From positions 1 through 64,000 of the forward strand of contig JACEFZ010005140.1 of the NCBI GenBank assembly GCA_014155875.1: a DNA stretch of 64,000 nucleotides, given 5' to 3'. This document shows positions 44,879 through 57,023 of this stretch, piece by piece. This stretch comes from Cepaea nemoralis (lineage: Eukaryota; Mollusca; Gastropoda; Stylommatophora; Helicidae). The translations under genes and the position numbers were made by a program. Numbering within the stretch: position 1 is the stretch's first letter; each line of letters begins with the position of its first letter. The notes under the pieces are model-generated. The model made no database searches. It saw only the letters and a program-made list of their open reading frames with translations, and was not told the origin of the DNA.

Positions 44879-45228
44879 GTTGGGACGCAGAGGTGTTCCC
44901 AAGGCACCAGGGCCGGGTTATATACTGGCCAAGACCTATTGACGCGTCTTCGTCGAGCGTCCTGAGCAACAGGTCCCTCCGGGGTCCTGGCTAAAGTCAG
45001 TAGGATCGCCGATTCCTCCGAAGTCGGAGAGTGTCTGCCTGTACGGCGAGGAACCACCAATCTGCACACCAATAAGCCAGACATGGGACAACGGATACTC
45101 ACGCAAAACTCAGGTCCTGTATGACATCACACTGATGTTGGACACCAGGATGCCTTCATCCGACATACAGGACTTCGCTTTGCAGCTCAAGCCAACGAAC
45201 ACAAGCAAGCAAGCAAGCAAAACAAGTT
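44879..45228 (+). repeat. repeat family B with (AAGC)n tail
   Basis: Second copy of 4518-4855, with the same internal order and tail. Confidence 0.78.
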
Positions 45229-45559
45229 GGTCTGCTTCCGCATCGCCTGCAAATAATTTCGAGCGCAGTAAGCGGGAATGCGAATCCAGTTAGATATCAC
45301 CATGCGTTACGGAAACCGGCTAGTCAGTATCTGTGCAATAATTTCACCCCGTCGTGTTGACTACTTACACGGCTGAACGCCCAAGGCTCCAAACTGTAAC
45401 CCATAAGCAGCGTAATTCGGGGGCAGATACCGAGCCATCGATTAGACAAAAATTACACCTGCAGTATCGTAGCCCTTCATGCCTCCGCGAGTGTGAAGAA
45501 TTGCGGGCGGCAGGCAGGTAGATAGTTCTCCATAAAAGGACTTTCTCAGTTAAGCCTGG

Positions 45560-45663
45560 GGAAAGCAGGTGCCTGCCGCAAAGTTCATTGATAGGACAAA
45601 CAAGACTGGTACGGCTTTTTTATTTGGCTATAACGGTCCGCATTGTTTGTGTGTTTTTTGGCT

Positions 45664-45748
<85 letters not shown>

Positions 45749-45889
45749 CCTCACACACACACGAGCGCGAACTCTCTCTCTCTCTCTCTCTTTTCTCTCT
45801 CTCCCTCACACACACACGAGCGCGAACTCTCTCTCTCTCTCTCTCTCTCTCTTTTCTCCCTCTCTCTCTCTCTCACACATACGCGCGCG

Positions 45890-45966
<77 letters not shown>

Positions 45967-46390
45967 CTCTGTTCGCTCTTCAGTCCATTAAACACACCCA
46001 CGCACGTACGAATTATCCTTCCTTCCTTCCTTCCTTCCTTCCTTCCTTCCTTCCTTCCTTTCTTCCTTCCTGCCTGCCTGCCTGCCTTCCTGCCTGCCTG
46101 CATGCCCGTCCGCCTGCTTGCTTCCTTCCTTCCTTCCTTCCTTCCTTCCTTCCTTCCTTCCTTCCTTCGTTCGTTCCTTCCTTCCTTCCTTCCTTCCCCT
46201 TCCTTCCTTCCTTCCTTCCTTCATTCCTTCCTTCCTTCCAGTGAAGTCTAGACACCCATGATCCAGGCTAAGCAGGGGCGTAGCCCGCCCAGGTGCCCCA
46301 GTTACTTTGTATGTATTCAGTGGGCGCCTGGACTCACAAAATGATAGTCAGTATTAAGTTTTCAATTTGTCTTAGTTAACCTCCGTTTGT
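45560..46390. repeat. compound repeat family F: (CT)n then (TTCC)n
   Basis: Unique flanks surround long pyrimidine arrays: (CT)n with CACACACGAGCGCGAACT interruptions at 45668-45968, then (TTCC)n/(TGCC)n at 46017-46240. The left flank (GATAGGACAAACAAGACTGG) and right flank (CAGGTGCCCCAGTTACTTTG) are matched at 54850-55925. Serine/leucine-rich or lysine/glutamate-rich frames here are repeat by-products. Confidence 0.85.
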
Positions 46391-47068
46391 TAAGTGTCAG
46401 CGCAAACAAAAGTTACAAGTTAGTTACATATCCTTTACAGGACGTCGCAGTCATCTCCAGCATTTTGATTCCGCTGTTTGTATTTTCTTGGCAAGTTTAG
46501 GATCAGTAGTTTGACATTACTTTCTGAACGACCGCGCCCAAACATTGTAAAAAACCAACGCAGAGCGGTCAGCTGCTAAATCGGCCACAGCTGTGTTTCG
46601 AACGCGGGTATCCGGGATTACGAACTGCGTCGGTAATTCTTTCACCATGGAGAGTAGCTAACAACATAGCATAACATTGCCTATAAAATCAACGTGGGGT
46701 TAATCGCAATGTTCTGCGAAGGATATGCAACATTTCTGTCGACTCCATCTTTGTCTACATTACTGCCTAAATAGTTAGTGAGTTCTCTAATCCCTACTAC
46801 TTTCTTTTATTTCTATAAGCGGCAATCATTGCATGTGTCTTTATTAACGTTGTTGTTCCAACGCCTGTTACTACACCCTTCCTCCAATTTCCTCTATGAT
46901 TCATGTGCAGTTTTTCGAAGATCAAGTAAATTCCCTACCGGTTTGCTAGACCTGTCACAGGTTCCTTACCTGATGTGCTTACATCTTTGATACTGTAGTT
47001 GTATGATTCCACCTCATTAATAAGATATTTCAAGATCAATGCAATACAATTTAAACACGGAAGCAAGA
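46391..47068 (-). repeat. SINE C copy, then unrecognised DNA
   Basis: 46425-46630 is minus-strand SINE C. 46640-47068 has no recognised content. Confidence 0.6.
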
Positions 47069-47596
47069 GCCGCTGTGACTCAGCAGACTCCGTGATCTGT
47101 TACAGCCGCTGTGACTCAGCAGACTTCGTGATCTGTTACAGCCGCTGTGACTCAGCAGACTTCGTGATCTGTTACAGCCGCTGTGACTCAGCAGACTTCG
47201 TGATCTGTTTACAGCCGCTGTGACTCAGCAGACTTCGTGATCTGTTACAGCCGCTGTGACCTCAGCAGGACTTCGTGATCTGTTACAGCCGCTGTGACTC
47301 AGCAGACTTCGTGATCTGTTACAGCCGCTGTGACTCAGCAGACTTCGTGATCTGTTACAGCCGCTGTGACTCAGCAGACTTCGTGATCTGTTACAGCCGC
47401 TGTGACTCAGCAGACTTCGTGATCTGTTATCAGCCGCTGTGACTCAGCAGACTTCGTGATCTGTTACAGCCGCTGTGACTCAGCAGACTTCGTGATCTGT
47501 TACAGCCGCTGTGACTCAGCAGACTTCGTGATCTGTTACAGCCGCTGTGACTCAGCAGACTTCGTGATCTGTTACAGCCGCTGTGACTCAGCAGAC
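47069..47596. repeat. 36-bp minisatellite, 15 copies, carrying TGACTCAGCA
   Basis: Unit GCCGCTGTGACTCAGC followed by AGACTTCGTGATCTGTTACA. Fourteen of 15 units hold an intact TGACTCAGCA. The sixth (47250) has two 1-base insertions. Copies are almost identical, which suggests recent expansion. Confidence 0.96.
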
Positions 47597-47703
47597 GAAA
47601 GGCGTTTGTTTTCGAGTCGTGCTTCGGGAAAGAGACTGTTAACTTTATTCGGCCCATTGTAACAGCGCTGTTTGTTTCACACGTTCCATGCCATGTACAT
47701 GCC

Positions 47704-48955
47704 GTGTATAGAATACATGATGTGTATAGAATACATGATGTGTATAGAATACATGATGTGTATAGAATACATGATGTGTATAGAATACATGCCGTGTATA
47801 GAATACATGATGTGTATAGAATACATGATGTGTATAGAATACATGATGTGTATAGAATGCATGATGTGTATAGAATACATGATGTGTATAGAATACATGA
47901 TGTGTATAGAATACATGCCGTGTAGAGAATACATGCCGTGTATAGAATACATGATGTGTATAGAATACATGCCGTGTATAGAATACATGCCGTGTATAGA
48001 ATACATGATGTGTATAGAATACATGCCGTGTATAGAATACATGATGTGTATAGAATACATGCCATGTATAGAATACATGATGTGTATAGAATACATGCCG
48101 TGTATAGAATACATGATGTGTATAGAATACATGATGTGTATAGAATACATGATGTGTATAGAATACATGATGTGTATAGAATACATTATGTGTATAGAAT
48201 ACATGATGTGTATAGAATACATGATGTGTATAGAATACATGATGTGTATAGAATGCATGATGTGTATAGAATACATGATGTGTATAGACTACATGATGTG
48301 TATAGAATACATGCCGTGTAGAGAATACATGCCGTGTATAGAATACATGATGTGTATAGAATACATGATGTGTATAGAATACATGCCGTGTATAGAATAC
48401 ATGCCGTGTATAGAATACATGATGTGTATAGAATACATGCCGTGTATAGAATACATGATGTGTATAGAATACATGCCATGTATAGAATACATGATGTGTA
48501 TAGAATACATGATGTGTATAGAATACATGCCGTGTATAGAATACATGATGTGTATAAAATACATGTTGTGTATAGAATACATGACGAGTATAGAATGCAT
48601 GCTGTGTATAGAATACATGATGTGTATAGAATACATGCCGTGTATAGAATACATGATGTGTATAGAATACATGATGTGTATAGAATACATGCCATGTATA
48701 GAATACATGATGTGTATAGAATACATGCCATGTATAGAATACATGACGAGTATAGAATACATGCCGTGTATAGAATACATGACGAGTATAGAATACATGA
48801 TGTGTATAGAATACATGATGTGTATAGAATACATGCCGTGTATAGAATACATGACGAGTATAGAATACATGCCGTGTATAGAATACATGACGAGTATAGA
48901 ATACATGCCGTGTATAGAATACATGACGAGTATAGAATACATGATGTGTATACAC
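47704..48955. repeat. 18-bp minisatellite, about 70 copies
   Basis: Unit GTATAGAATACATGATGT with four main variants at one position (GATGTG, GCCGTG, GCCATG, GACGAG). Since 18 is a multiple of three and the unit lacks stops in several frames, long frames are open on both strands. There is no start context or composition suggesting real proteins. Confidence 0.96.
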
Positions 48956-49033
48956 ATGTCGTGTGCGATTTGTCAGCGATTATTTTTCGACCATGTTAGC
49001 CATATTGCCATGAATTTGTCATAATTTGGCCAT

Positions 49034-49037
<4 letters not shown>

Positions 49038-49094
<57 letters not shown>

Positions 49095-49153
49095 CATTCT
49101 TCTGCCCTTAATTCATTCCTTTCGTCCTCTGGCTGTCTGCTCTTCATCCCTTA

Positions 49154-49194
<41 letters not shown>

Positions 49195-49219
49195 TTTTTC
49201 TTTCTTTCTTTCTTTTTGT

Positions 49220-49256
<37 letters not shown>

Positions 49257-49473
49257 TGTCTGTCTGCCTGCCTGCCTGTCTGTCTGCCTGCATGTCTGTC
49301 TGTCTGTCTGATGGTCTGCCTGCCTGCCTGCCTGCCTGCCTGTCTGTCTGTCTCTCTGTCTCTCTGTCTGTCTGCCTGCCTGCCTGCCTGCCCGTCTGTC
49401 TGTCTGTCTGTCTGCCTGCCTGCCTGCCTGTCTGTCTGTCTCTCTGTCTGCCTGCCTGCCTGCCTGCCTGCCC

Positions 49474-49509
<36 letters not shown>

Positions 49510-49555
49510 GCCTGCCTGCCTGCCTGCCTGTCTGCCTGCCTGTCTGTCATTCTAT
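49038..49555. repeat. (CT)n, (TTTC)n and (TGCC/TGTC)n microsatellites
   Basis: (CT)n at 49038-49091, (TTTC)n at 49158-49215, then TGCC and TGTC tetranucleotides to 49550. Confidence 0.95.
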
Positions 49556-49729
49556 CTACTTGTCTTTCTTTGTCTCTTTCTGCATTGCTATGTTTGCTTT
49601 CTGGGCAAACAACTTCACGCCCACCCAGCTCTTATTAAAAAGTGTATGAAACCTAATAAATACCACAATAGAAGAAAGCATTTGTCATATTTGTAGGCTC
49701 GGTCATTTGTAATAAATTCCTTTCGTAGA

Positions 49730-51205
49730 TTGGCATCATATATTCTCTAGAATGAGACTTCTCAAACTGCTCAGACATTCCACTCTTTCGAGGCAAATTT
49801 TAACCAGATGTGTTGCCGTGAAATGGTTCGGTCATCTCGTTAGAATGCAACACCATGAGCTACCAACACTGGTATTACACTAAAGAAGATCTGATACGAA
49901 AGCAAGAGGGAGTCCGAGAAGAAAATGGATTGACGGCATTACAGACATTTTACAATAAAAGAGAATGACACTATCCAGTGCCGCCCATCGAGCACTGGAA
50001 CATCCACTATTCCTCAGTATGACCTTGACGCCAAAAATGGAAGATGACATTGATACATATTTTTTGCCACCCCTTCACAGTTGTGTAAAACTAATATGTA
50101 ATGGTTGGTTTGTGGCTTATGAATCATCTGAAAGGCACTGTCAGTTTTAATTCTTTCAAGTCCGATACACTGGGCGTAGCTCTCCCGAGGCCCGAAAAAA
50201 GTTTGCATGTATCAGGACACGGTTGGTGTAGAGACCTTTCTTTCAGTGACACGGTTGGTGTAGAGACCTTTCTTTCAGTGACACGGTTGGTGTAGAGACC
50301 TTTCTTTCAGTGACACGGTTGGTGTAGAGACCTTTCTTTCAGTGACACGGTTGGTGTAGAGACCTTTCTTTCAGTGACACGGTTGGTGTAGAGACCTTTC
50401 TTTCAGTGACACGGTTGGTGTAGAGACCTTTCTTTCAGTGACACGGTTGGTGTAGAGACCTTTCTTTCAGTGACACGGTTGGTGTAGAGACCTTTCTTTC
50501 AGTGACACGGTTGGTGTAGAGACCTTTCTTTCAGTGACACGGTTGTGTGGAGACCTGTCTTTCAGTGACACGGTTGGTGTAGAGACCTTTCTTTCAGTGA
50601 CACGGTTGTGTAGAAACCTTTCTTTCAGTGACACGGTTGTGTAGAGACCTTTCTTCCAGTGACACGGCTGGTGTAGAGACCTTTCTTCCAGTGACACGGC
50701 TGGTGTAGAGACCTTTCTTCCAGTGACACGGCTGGTGTAGAGACCTTTCTTCCAGTGACACGGCTGGTGTAGAGACCTTTCTTCCAGTGACACGGCTGGT
50801 GTAGAGACCTTTCTTTCAGTGACACGGTTGGTGTAGAGACCTTTCTTTCAGTGACATGGTTGGTGTAGAGACCTTTCTTTCAGTGACACGGTTGGTGTAG
50901 GGACCTTTCTTTCAGTGACACTGCTGGTGTAGAGACCTTTCGTTCTGTGCGATACCATGGTACCTTCCCTGACTTAGGGTATTAGTGAACGTCGTTTCAC
51001 AATTCTCCAACATTCATGGTGGAGGGTTGGAAATCAGGTGACAGTGATTTGGCAGCAGATTGGGTTGCGTTGCGTTGCGTTGCTGTTGATGATGTTACCG
51101 TTGGCGTTGAGAACGCAATTCCAAATTACTGAACGCAATATTGCCTTATAAATTTCAAGCGGCTAATAAATGTGGGGTTGACTCCCAAGTTTTGTTTAAG
51201 GAGAA
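49730..51205 (+). repeat. LINE 3' module with internal minisatellite, copy 1
   Basis: 49815-50000 encodes a decayed RT end (KWFGHLVRMQHHELP, then RRKWIDGI). A tail follows, then the 32-bp array at 50217-50945, then a conserved segment with CCTGACTTAGGGTATTAGTG and a SINE C-like body. The same order is found at 60542-61615. Confidence 0.8.
50217..50945. repeat. 32-bp minisatellite, about 23 copies
   Basis: Unit CACGGTTGGTGTAGAGACC plus TTTCTTTCAGTGA. A central block carries CGGCTGG and TTCCAG variants. Confidence 0.95.
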
Positions 51206-51237
51206 GCAGCTAACTTTAATTTTGCGTCATCGATTCC

Positions 51238-51987
51238 ATGCTCTATCGAGAAGCAGATCGCAACCTAACAGTGCAGAAGATGACTCGCACCAAAACCTCC
51301 GCGAAACAATATGATTTGTGTGCAGCCGGGAAGAAAAACGCAGAGGCGAGGAAGGTTGCTAGGACTGCTGATCTTGTAGCGACACACAGCAGTCCCACTC
51401 CTACACCAGCTGAAGTTGTTTCGGTCAACCATCAGATGCCAGAGACCACAACTGAAGCCAGCAGCAGCCGTGAAGTCCACAATAACCACCACATGGAGAA
51501 TTCATGTAGCTCACCAAGGGCCTCCGCCCAGGAGGACAGCACAAATGAGGACTTCACGGGTAAAATCCTGCTGAAGAAAACCAGCGTTGGGGAGGCTAAA
51601 CTGCATGCGCTACCAACAGACACGATACTTAGTTTGTTGGGGAACCACCTGGGAAGAGACAGCGTCGCCAAGCTGCGCAAGATACCAGATGGAGTAGTGG
51701 TCTCCATCAACAAGAACTTAAGGACACTGCACTATTGCAGACTGTCGCACAGAAAGATAAAGCCGACATTAAGCTTTCCCACGACAATGGAAGCCACCCA
51801 ACACCACATGATTAAACGATGGGTCATCAAGACAGTCAGGACCCATCTCACAAACATCCATGTAAGGGAGATGCTGTCGAGAGAGAACTCGACACTAAAG
51901 ATTACCAGTTCAGAGAGAATCATCATCACATCGGAGGACCGGATGTTCCCTCACATAATAAGACGGCACAAAAGAGAGCAAATTTAG
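51238..51987 (+). CDS. LINE ORF1-like (gag-like) protein, N-terminal part
   Basis: An open frame of 249 residues: a basic, serine/threonine-rich N-terminus, then a compact region (LHALPTDTILSLLGNHLG, KLRKIPDGVVVSIN) and a basic end (IIRRHKREQI). Downstream, 53677-53880 encodes CCHC-like knuckles in the style of LINE ORF1 proteins, and 54000-54300 a coiled coil. I read these as parts of one ORF1 family split by a SINE (51988-52385) and a 16-bp satellite. The stop at 51987 lies in the SINE junction, so the C-terminus is lost here. ORF1 proteins bind RNA and assist reverse transcription. The evidence is context and the knuckles, not a direct family match. Confidence 0.6.
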   Translation: MLYREADRNLTVQKMTRTKTSAKQYDLCAAGKKNAEARKVARTADLVATHSSPTPTPAEVVSVNHQMPETTTEASSSREVHNNHHMENSCSSPRASAQEDSTNEDFTGKILLKKTSVGEAKLHALPTDTILSLLGNHLGRDSVAKLRKIPDGVVVSINKNLRTLHYCRLSHRKIKPTLSFPTTMEATQHHMIKRWVIKTVRTHLTNIHVREMLSRENSTLKITSSERIIITSEDRMFPHIIRRHKREQI

Positions 51988-52385
51988 TTTAGTTTAGTCG
52001 ATGGATCAACATCACGGCACATGGGTACAACCCATAAGCGCTCCGTTCTCCTCCTAACTCAAACCTGAGTCTGGAGAAATTCACCATAGTGCACGAACTC
52101 CGTAGCACCAGCGAGGATCCTGAAATACCTTGGGTAGAATTTTAACTCGAAATTTTGCCCTGTCAGCGCCGTTAGGCTACTCTTTTTCGATTTCCAACTG
52201 CCAAGGGATTTTTTTACGTGCGCAACATTACACACGGGCGTCCGATCTCACTACCCAGAGACCAGGGAAATTTTATTACTAGAAGTCCACGAGAAAAAGT
52301 GCCGGCATCACCGGGGCATGAAACCGGGACCTCCAGCACTCGAGACGGACATCATACCTCGAGACCACGCAGCCCCCTCACCAAG
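51988..52385 (-). repeat. SINE family III, full-length copy
   Basis: Tail (TTTAGTTTAGTTTAGTCGATGG) at the left and tRNA-like head at the right. It contains GGATCCTGAAATACC uninterrupted, the empty-site equivalent of the palindromic element's insertion point. Confidence 0.88.
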
Positions 52386-52460
52386 GACCTCCGTCCAGGA
52401 AGACAGCTTAAAGAAGAAAAACGAAAATAAAGAAAGAAGCACAAACAAGAGAGCAAGTCC

Positions 52461-53671
52461 GAGAGCACTACATACCGAGAGTACTACATACCGAGAGCAC
52501 TACATACCGAGAGTACTACATACCGAGAGTACTACATACCGAGAGCACTACATACCGAGAGTACTACATATCGAGAGCACTACATACGGAGAGAAATACG
52601 TACCGAGAGCACTACATACCGAGAGCACTACATACCGAGAGTACTACATACCGAGAGCACTACATACCGATAGTACTACATACCGAGAGTACTACATACC
52701 GAGAGTACTACATACCGAGAATACTACATACCGAGAATACTACATACCGAGAGTACTACATACCGAGAATACTACATACCGAGAGTACTACATACCGAGA
52801 GTACTACATACCGAGAATACTACATACCGAGAATACTACATACCGAGAATACTACATACCGAGAGCACTACATACCGAGAGTACTACATACCGAGAGCAC
52901 TACATACCGAGAGCACTACATACCGAGAGCACTACATACCGAGAGTACTACATACCGAGAGCACTACATACCGAGAGCACTACATACCGAGAGTACTACA
53001 TACCGAGAGCACTACATACCGAGAGCACTACATACGGAGAGCACTACATACCGATAGTACTACATACCGAGAGTACTACATACGGAGAGTACTACATACC
53101 GAGAGCACTACATACCGAGAGTACTACATACCGATAGTACTACATACCGAGAGTACTACATACCGATAGTACTACATACCGAGAGTACTACATACCGATA
53201 GTACTACATACCGAGAGTACTACATACGGAGAGTACTACATACCGAGAGCACTACATACCGAGAGCACTACATACGGAGAGCACTACATACCGAGAGCAC
53301 TACATACCGAGAGTACTACATACCGATAGTACTACATACCGAGAGTACTACATACCGAGAATACTACATACCGAGAGTACTACATACCGAGAATACTACA
53401 TACCGAGAGTACTACATACCGAGAGTACTACATACCGAGAATACTACATACCGAGAGTACTACATACCGAGAGTACTACATACCGAGAATACTACATACC
53501 GAGAATACTACATACCGAGAGTACTACATACCGAGAATACTACATACCGAGAATACTACATACCGAGAGTACTACATACCGAGAGTACTACATACCGAGA
53601 ATACTACATACCGATAGTACTACATACCGAGAGTACTACATACCGAGAATACTACATACCGAGAGTACTAC
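52461..53671. repeat. 16-bp satellite, about 75 copies
   Basis: Unit TACTACATACCGAGAG, with variants GCAC/GTAC, CGGAGAG, CGATAG and CGAGAA. The 48-bp triple unit is open in frame, giving a spurious repetitive protein. Confidence 0.96.
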
Positions 53672-54590
53672 AGAGCTCCAGGTGCCAGAAGTTTTGGCAC
53701 ACCCATGCCACATGCAAAAGTGAGGTGGAGGTCTGCAGGTACTGCTCCGGGCCATACCAATACGGCCAGTGCCCTCATGTTAAGATCGACACAGACTTCA
53801 AGAGGCCAAACTCCAACAGAAAGTGAGCCAACTGCCTCGGCAACCACGGCTGTAGGTACCTCGGCTGGCCTTGTCAACAAGACTGCAAGCCATGAAAATC
53901 GACATCATAGGCAATCTACCCTATGAAGAGGTTAAGAGGCAGTACGAGGCTAACACCCGCCTAACAAAAAGCGACAAAGCACAATTGGAAGGCCAATGAA
54001 GGACCTGAGATCCAAGTTTACCAACATGGTGGAGAAAAGAGACCAGATACACGAAACGTAGATAACAGCCGTTCAGCGCATCCTGGACGAATTGACGCAA
54101 GTGCAGCAGAAGATTGAACAGGATGTCGCTCGAATTAAGGCCGAGACAAAGGAGACTTTGACAAAGATCCAAGAAGAAAGAGAAAAGACAGAAAAGCTCA
54201 TGAAAAAAGAATGAAACATCAGAAACAGAAGACATCAAGTCCCAGACAGAAGAGGAAGAACCAGAAGAGGAAATGGTAGAAGAGGAGACAGAAAATAACA
54301 ACGCAAGCGACCAAGAATGTTCGGTGGCCAGGAGAAAAGACTACATTCCACCAACACCGATCTATCAAGGGTCTACGACACAAGATAACAGGTAACACCA
54401 CGAAGATACGAAACCAAGGAACTTGTATGGAGGAAGGATGACGACTGGTAAACAGATCCCTGAAAGAAAAAGAAAGAAAAAAATAACACCATGGACGGGG
54501 CGGGAACATAATTACACCAGGCCTTACACGTATGCGACTCTGGCCAGACATGTGAAACCACACCAAAAGATGGAATAAACACAAAGATAG
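53672..54590 (+). pseudogene. LINE ORF1 remainder: zinc knuckles, coiled coil, acidic tail
   Basis: 53679-53880 reads CQKFWHTHATC, CRYCSGPYQYGQC and, after a stop, ANCLGNHGC, which are CCHC/CCCH-type knuckles. 54030-54210 reads as a coiled coil (ILDELTQVQQKIEQDVARIK, then TKETLTKIQEEREK). 54210-54400 is strongly acidic (EEEEPEEEMVEEE). Several stops and frame changes show decay. There is no RT downstream. Confidence 0.65.
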
Positions 54591-54849
54591 CTAATTATTC
54601 AGACTTCAGGGAGCGAAAATACGCAGCCATAACTACACGAGATAAACAGTTACGCCATAAGTCCATAAGGGCCCCAAAATAAAAAAATCGCCAAAAATCG
54701 GCGGTTGAATGGGGCCAGATCATCTTGTTTTCAAGTAAGCAAGCAAGCTAGAAAGACAAAACCCGCCACCAGTCCTTGCCGATCGTTCCGCCACCAGTCC
54801 TTGCCGATCGTTCCGCCACCAGTCCTTGCCGATCGTTGCCCCACAAGCC
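54591..54849. repeat. 26-bp triplication
   Basis: GCCACCAGTCCTTGCCGATC occurs three times in tandem at 54764-54840. The remainder is unrecognised. Confidence 0.7.
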
Positions 54850-55006
54850 CTAGCGCCTGCATAAATGTAGGCTTCGCCAGCAGTGTACTACATTGACAGG
54901 ATAAACTAAGCTTAGGCTGGTAAGTTCTTTTATTTGGTTAAGAAATGATATAACGGCCCCATGTGTTTTTGTGTTTTTATCTTAATATAAAACTCTCCCC
55001 CCCCCC

Positions 55007-55074
<68 letters not shown>

Positions 55075-55324
55075 ACTTTCTCTCTCTGTTCGCTATTTAA
55101 CCCTTATACGTACGTATTGCGTACTTACCTACCTACCTACCTACTTACCTACCTACCTACTTACCTACCTACCTACCTATCTACCTACCTATCTAACTAC
55201 CTACCTACCTACCTAACTACCTACTTAACTACCTACCTAACTACCTAACTACCTACCTGCCTACCTATTTACCTACCTACCTACCTACCTGCCTACCTAC
55301 CTACCTACCAACCCACCCACCCGC

Positions 55325-55398
<74 letters not shown>

Positions 55399-55587
55399 GT
55401 CTATCTGTCTATCTGTCTGCCTGTCTGCCTGCCTGCCTGCCTGTCTGCCTGCCTGCATGCCTACCTACCTACCTATTTATCTACCGATCTGTCTATATGT
55501 ATACCTAACTATCTACCTAACTATTTACATACCTATCTACCTACCTATCTACCTACCTACCTACCTGTCTGTCTGTCTGTCTGTCTA

Positions 55588-55626
<39 letters not shown>

Positions 55627-55925
55627 GCCTGCCTGCCTGCCTACCTGTCTGCCTGTTTGCCTGCCTGCCTGCCTACCTACCTACCTATTTATCTACCGAT
55701 CTGTCTATATGTATACCTAACTATCTACCTAACTATTTACATACCTATCTACCTACCTACCTACCTGACTATCTGCCTACCAATGTACCTACCTTCTTTT
55801 CTCTTCCCAATGAATTCTAGATATCCGTTGAACCAGAATAAGCATGGGCGTGACCCACCAGGGCGCCCCAGGTACTTTGTATGTATTCACGGGGTGCCTG
55901 AACACATAAAATGATAGTCAGCATT
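54850..55925. repeat. compound repeat family F, copy 2
   Basis: (CT)n at 55010-55085, then (ACCT), (ATCT), (CTGT) and (TGCC) tetranucleotides to about 55790. A block from CTATTTATCTACCGATCTGT to ACATACCTATCTACC occurs at about 55470-55555 and again at 55686-55760, an internal duplication. The flanks match 45560-46390. Confidence 0.85.
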
Positions 55926-56577
55926 TATGTATTCATTGTGCTTTATTTAACCTTCATTTGTTGCAACTATGAAAACAAAAGTTACAAGTTAGTTGCATAT
56001 CCTTTACAGGACGTCGCAGTCAACCCAGCATGTTTTTAAGCGGTTTAAGTTTTCCTGGCAAATTTACGTCCAGTAGTTTGCCATTGCTTTCCGAACAACC
56101 GGCACTCATACCATAATTTCAAAACCAGCGGTCTGCCGCCAAATCGCTCGCAGCTTGTGTTTCGAACACCGCATGAGGGATTGCAAATTACCTCCGTATC
56201 ACAAAACCGAACGTAAAACGATGACCGCGGCGTATGTTGGTCAGTGTTATACGTTAACTGTGCGCAACAAGACACGTGGCGTGGGCGAAAGGATAAGAGC
56301 GCTCATTCTTAAGCTTCCCGTTAGCTGATGGCGAAGTAGCCGGTTCAACCCATAATCGATGACTTCTCTTTCAGATAGCAATGGGAAACTACTGAACATA
56401 AAATGGCCCAAATGATGACAACGTCCTGCAAAGTACACACAATTTATTTTTCTGTCTGAGTGTGCCATCGCTTTCTGAAGGAGAAGCCAGTCTTAAAGTC
56501 TAACGGACAACGTGTGGGACGATTCCACTATACCACCCCTAGCAAGCAGGGCGTTTATGTGAATGCGTGATAATAAA
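55926..56577. repeat. SINE C (-) and SINE S2 (+) pieces
   Basis: 55990-56200 is SINE C in minus orientation. 56280-56400 begins like S2 (GTGGGCGAAAGGATAAGAGC). A run of about 28 C follows at 56577-56604. Confidence 0.65.
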
Positions 56578-56604
56578 CCCCCCCCCCCCCCCCCCCCCCC
56601 CCCC

Positions 56605-56967
56605 ATCCCTCCCATATCCTGCCAGGTTGGCATCCATTCCATGCATACAATAAGCAACACCAGCACAACTACAACTGACTATGCAAGCGGTGCTGTTATT
56701 CGTATGGCTTGGCGTTGATTCTGTATGAAACCACTTGAGGGATTACATTCGTTTCTAATTCACCTGATGTTGAAGTGACAACTGGGGAACTTCGTGTGAA
56801 GAGTTGTTATATGGGAGCAAATGGGCGCTTAATTTACTCGTATTAAGTGCTATGAGATGATAAATAGTCTTATCGAAACTTCCCATAACTGCCATGGAAT
56901 TATAAATCAAACTATAGTTAAAATATCACTACAGTAGTTTTCTTTATCGACCCCCTTTAATTGTATT

Positions 56968-57023
<56 letters not shown>

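Noticed and set aside
45569..46255. Serine/leucine-rich and Lys/Glu/Gly-rich frames
   Set aside because: They arise from (CT)n and (TTCC)n arrays.
47672..49024. 450-residue repetitive protein (MxCIEY units) and its antisense counterparts
   Set aside because: All frames come from an 18-bp satellite without stops. Frames are open on both strands and no signal or domain is present.
50217..50945. CRISPR-like array
   Set aside because: Units are contiguous tandem repeats with no unique spacers, and the DNA is eukaryotic.
52318..53169. 283-residue repetitive frame
   Set aside because: By-product of the 16-bp satellite and the antisense of a SINE.
51505..54590. A host gene with zinc knuckles and coiled coil
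   Set aside because: Layout, stops and flanking repeats fit a decayed LINE ORF1 better than a host gene.
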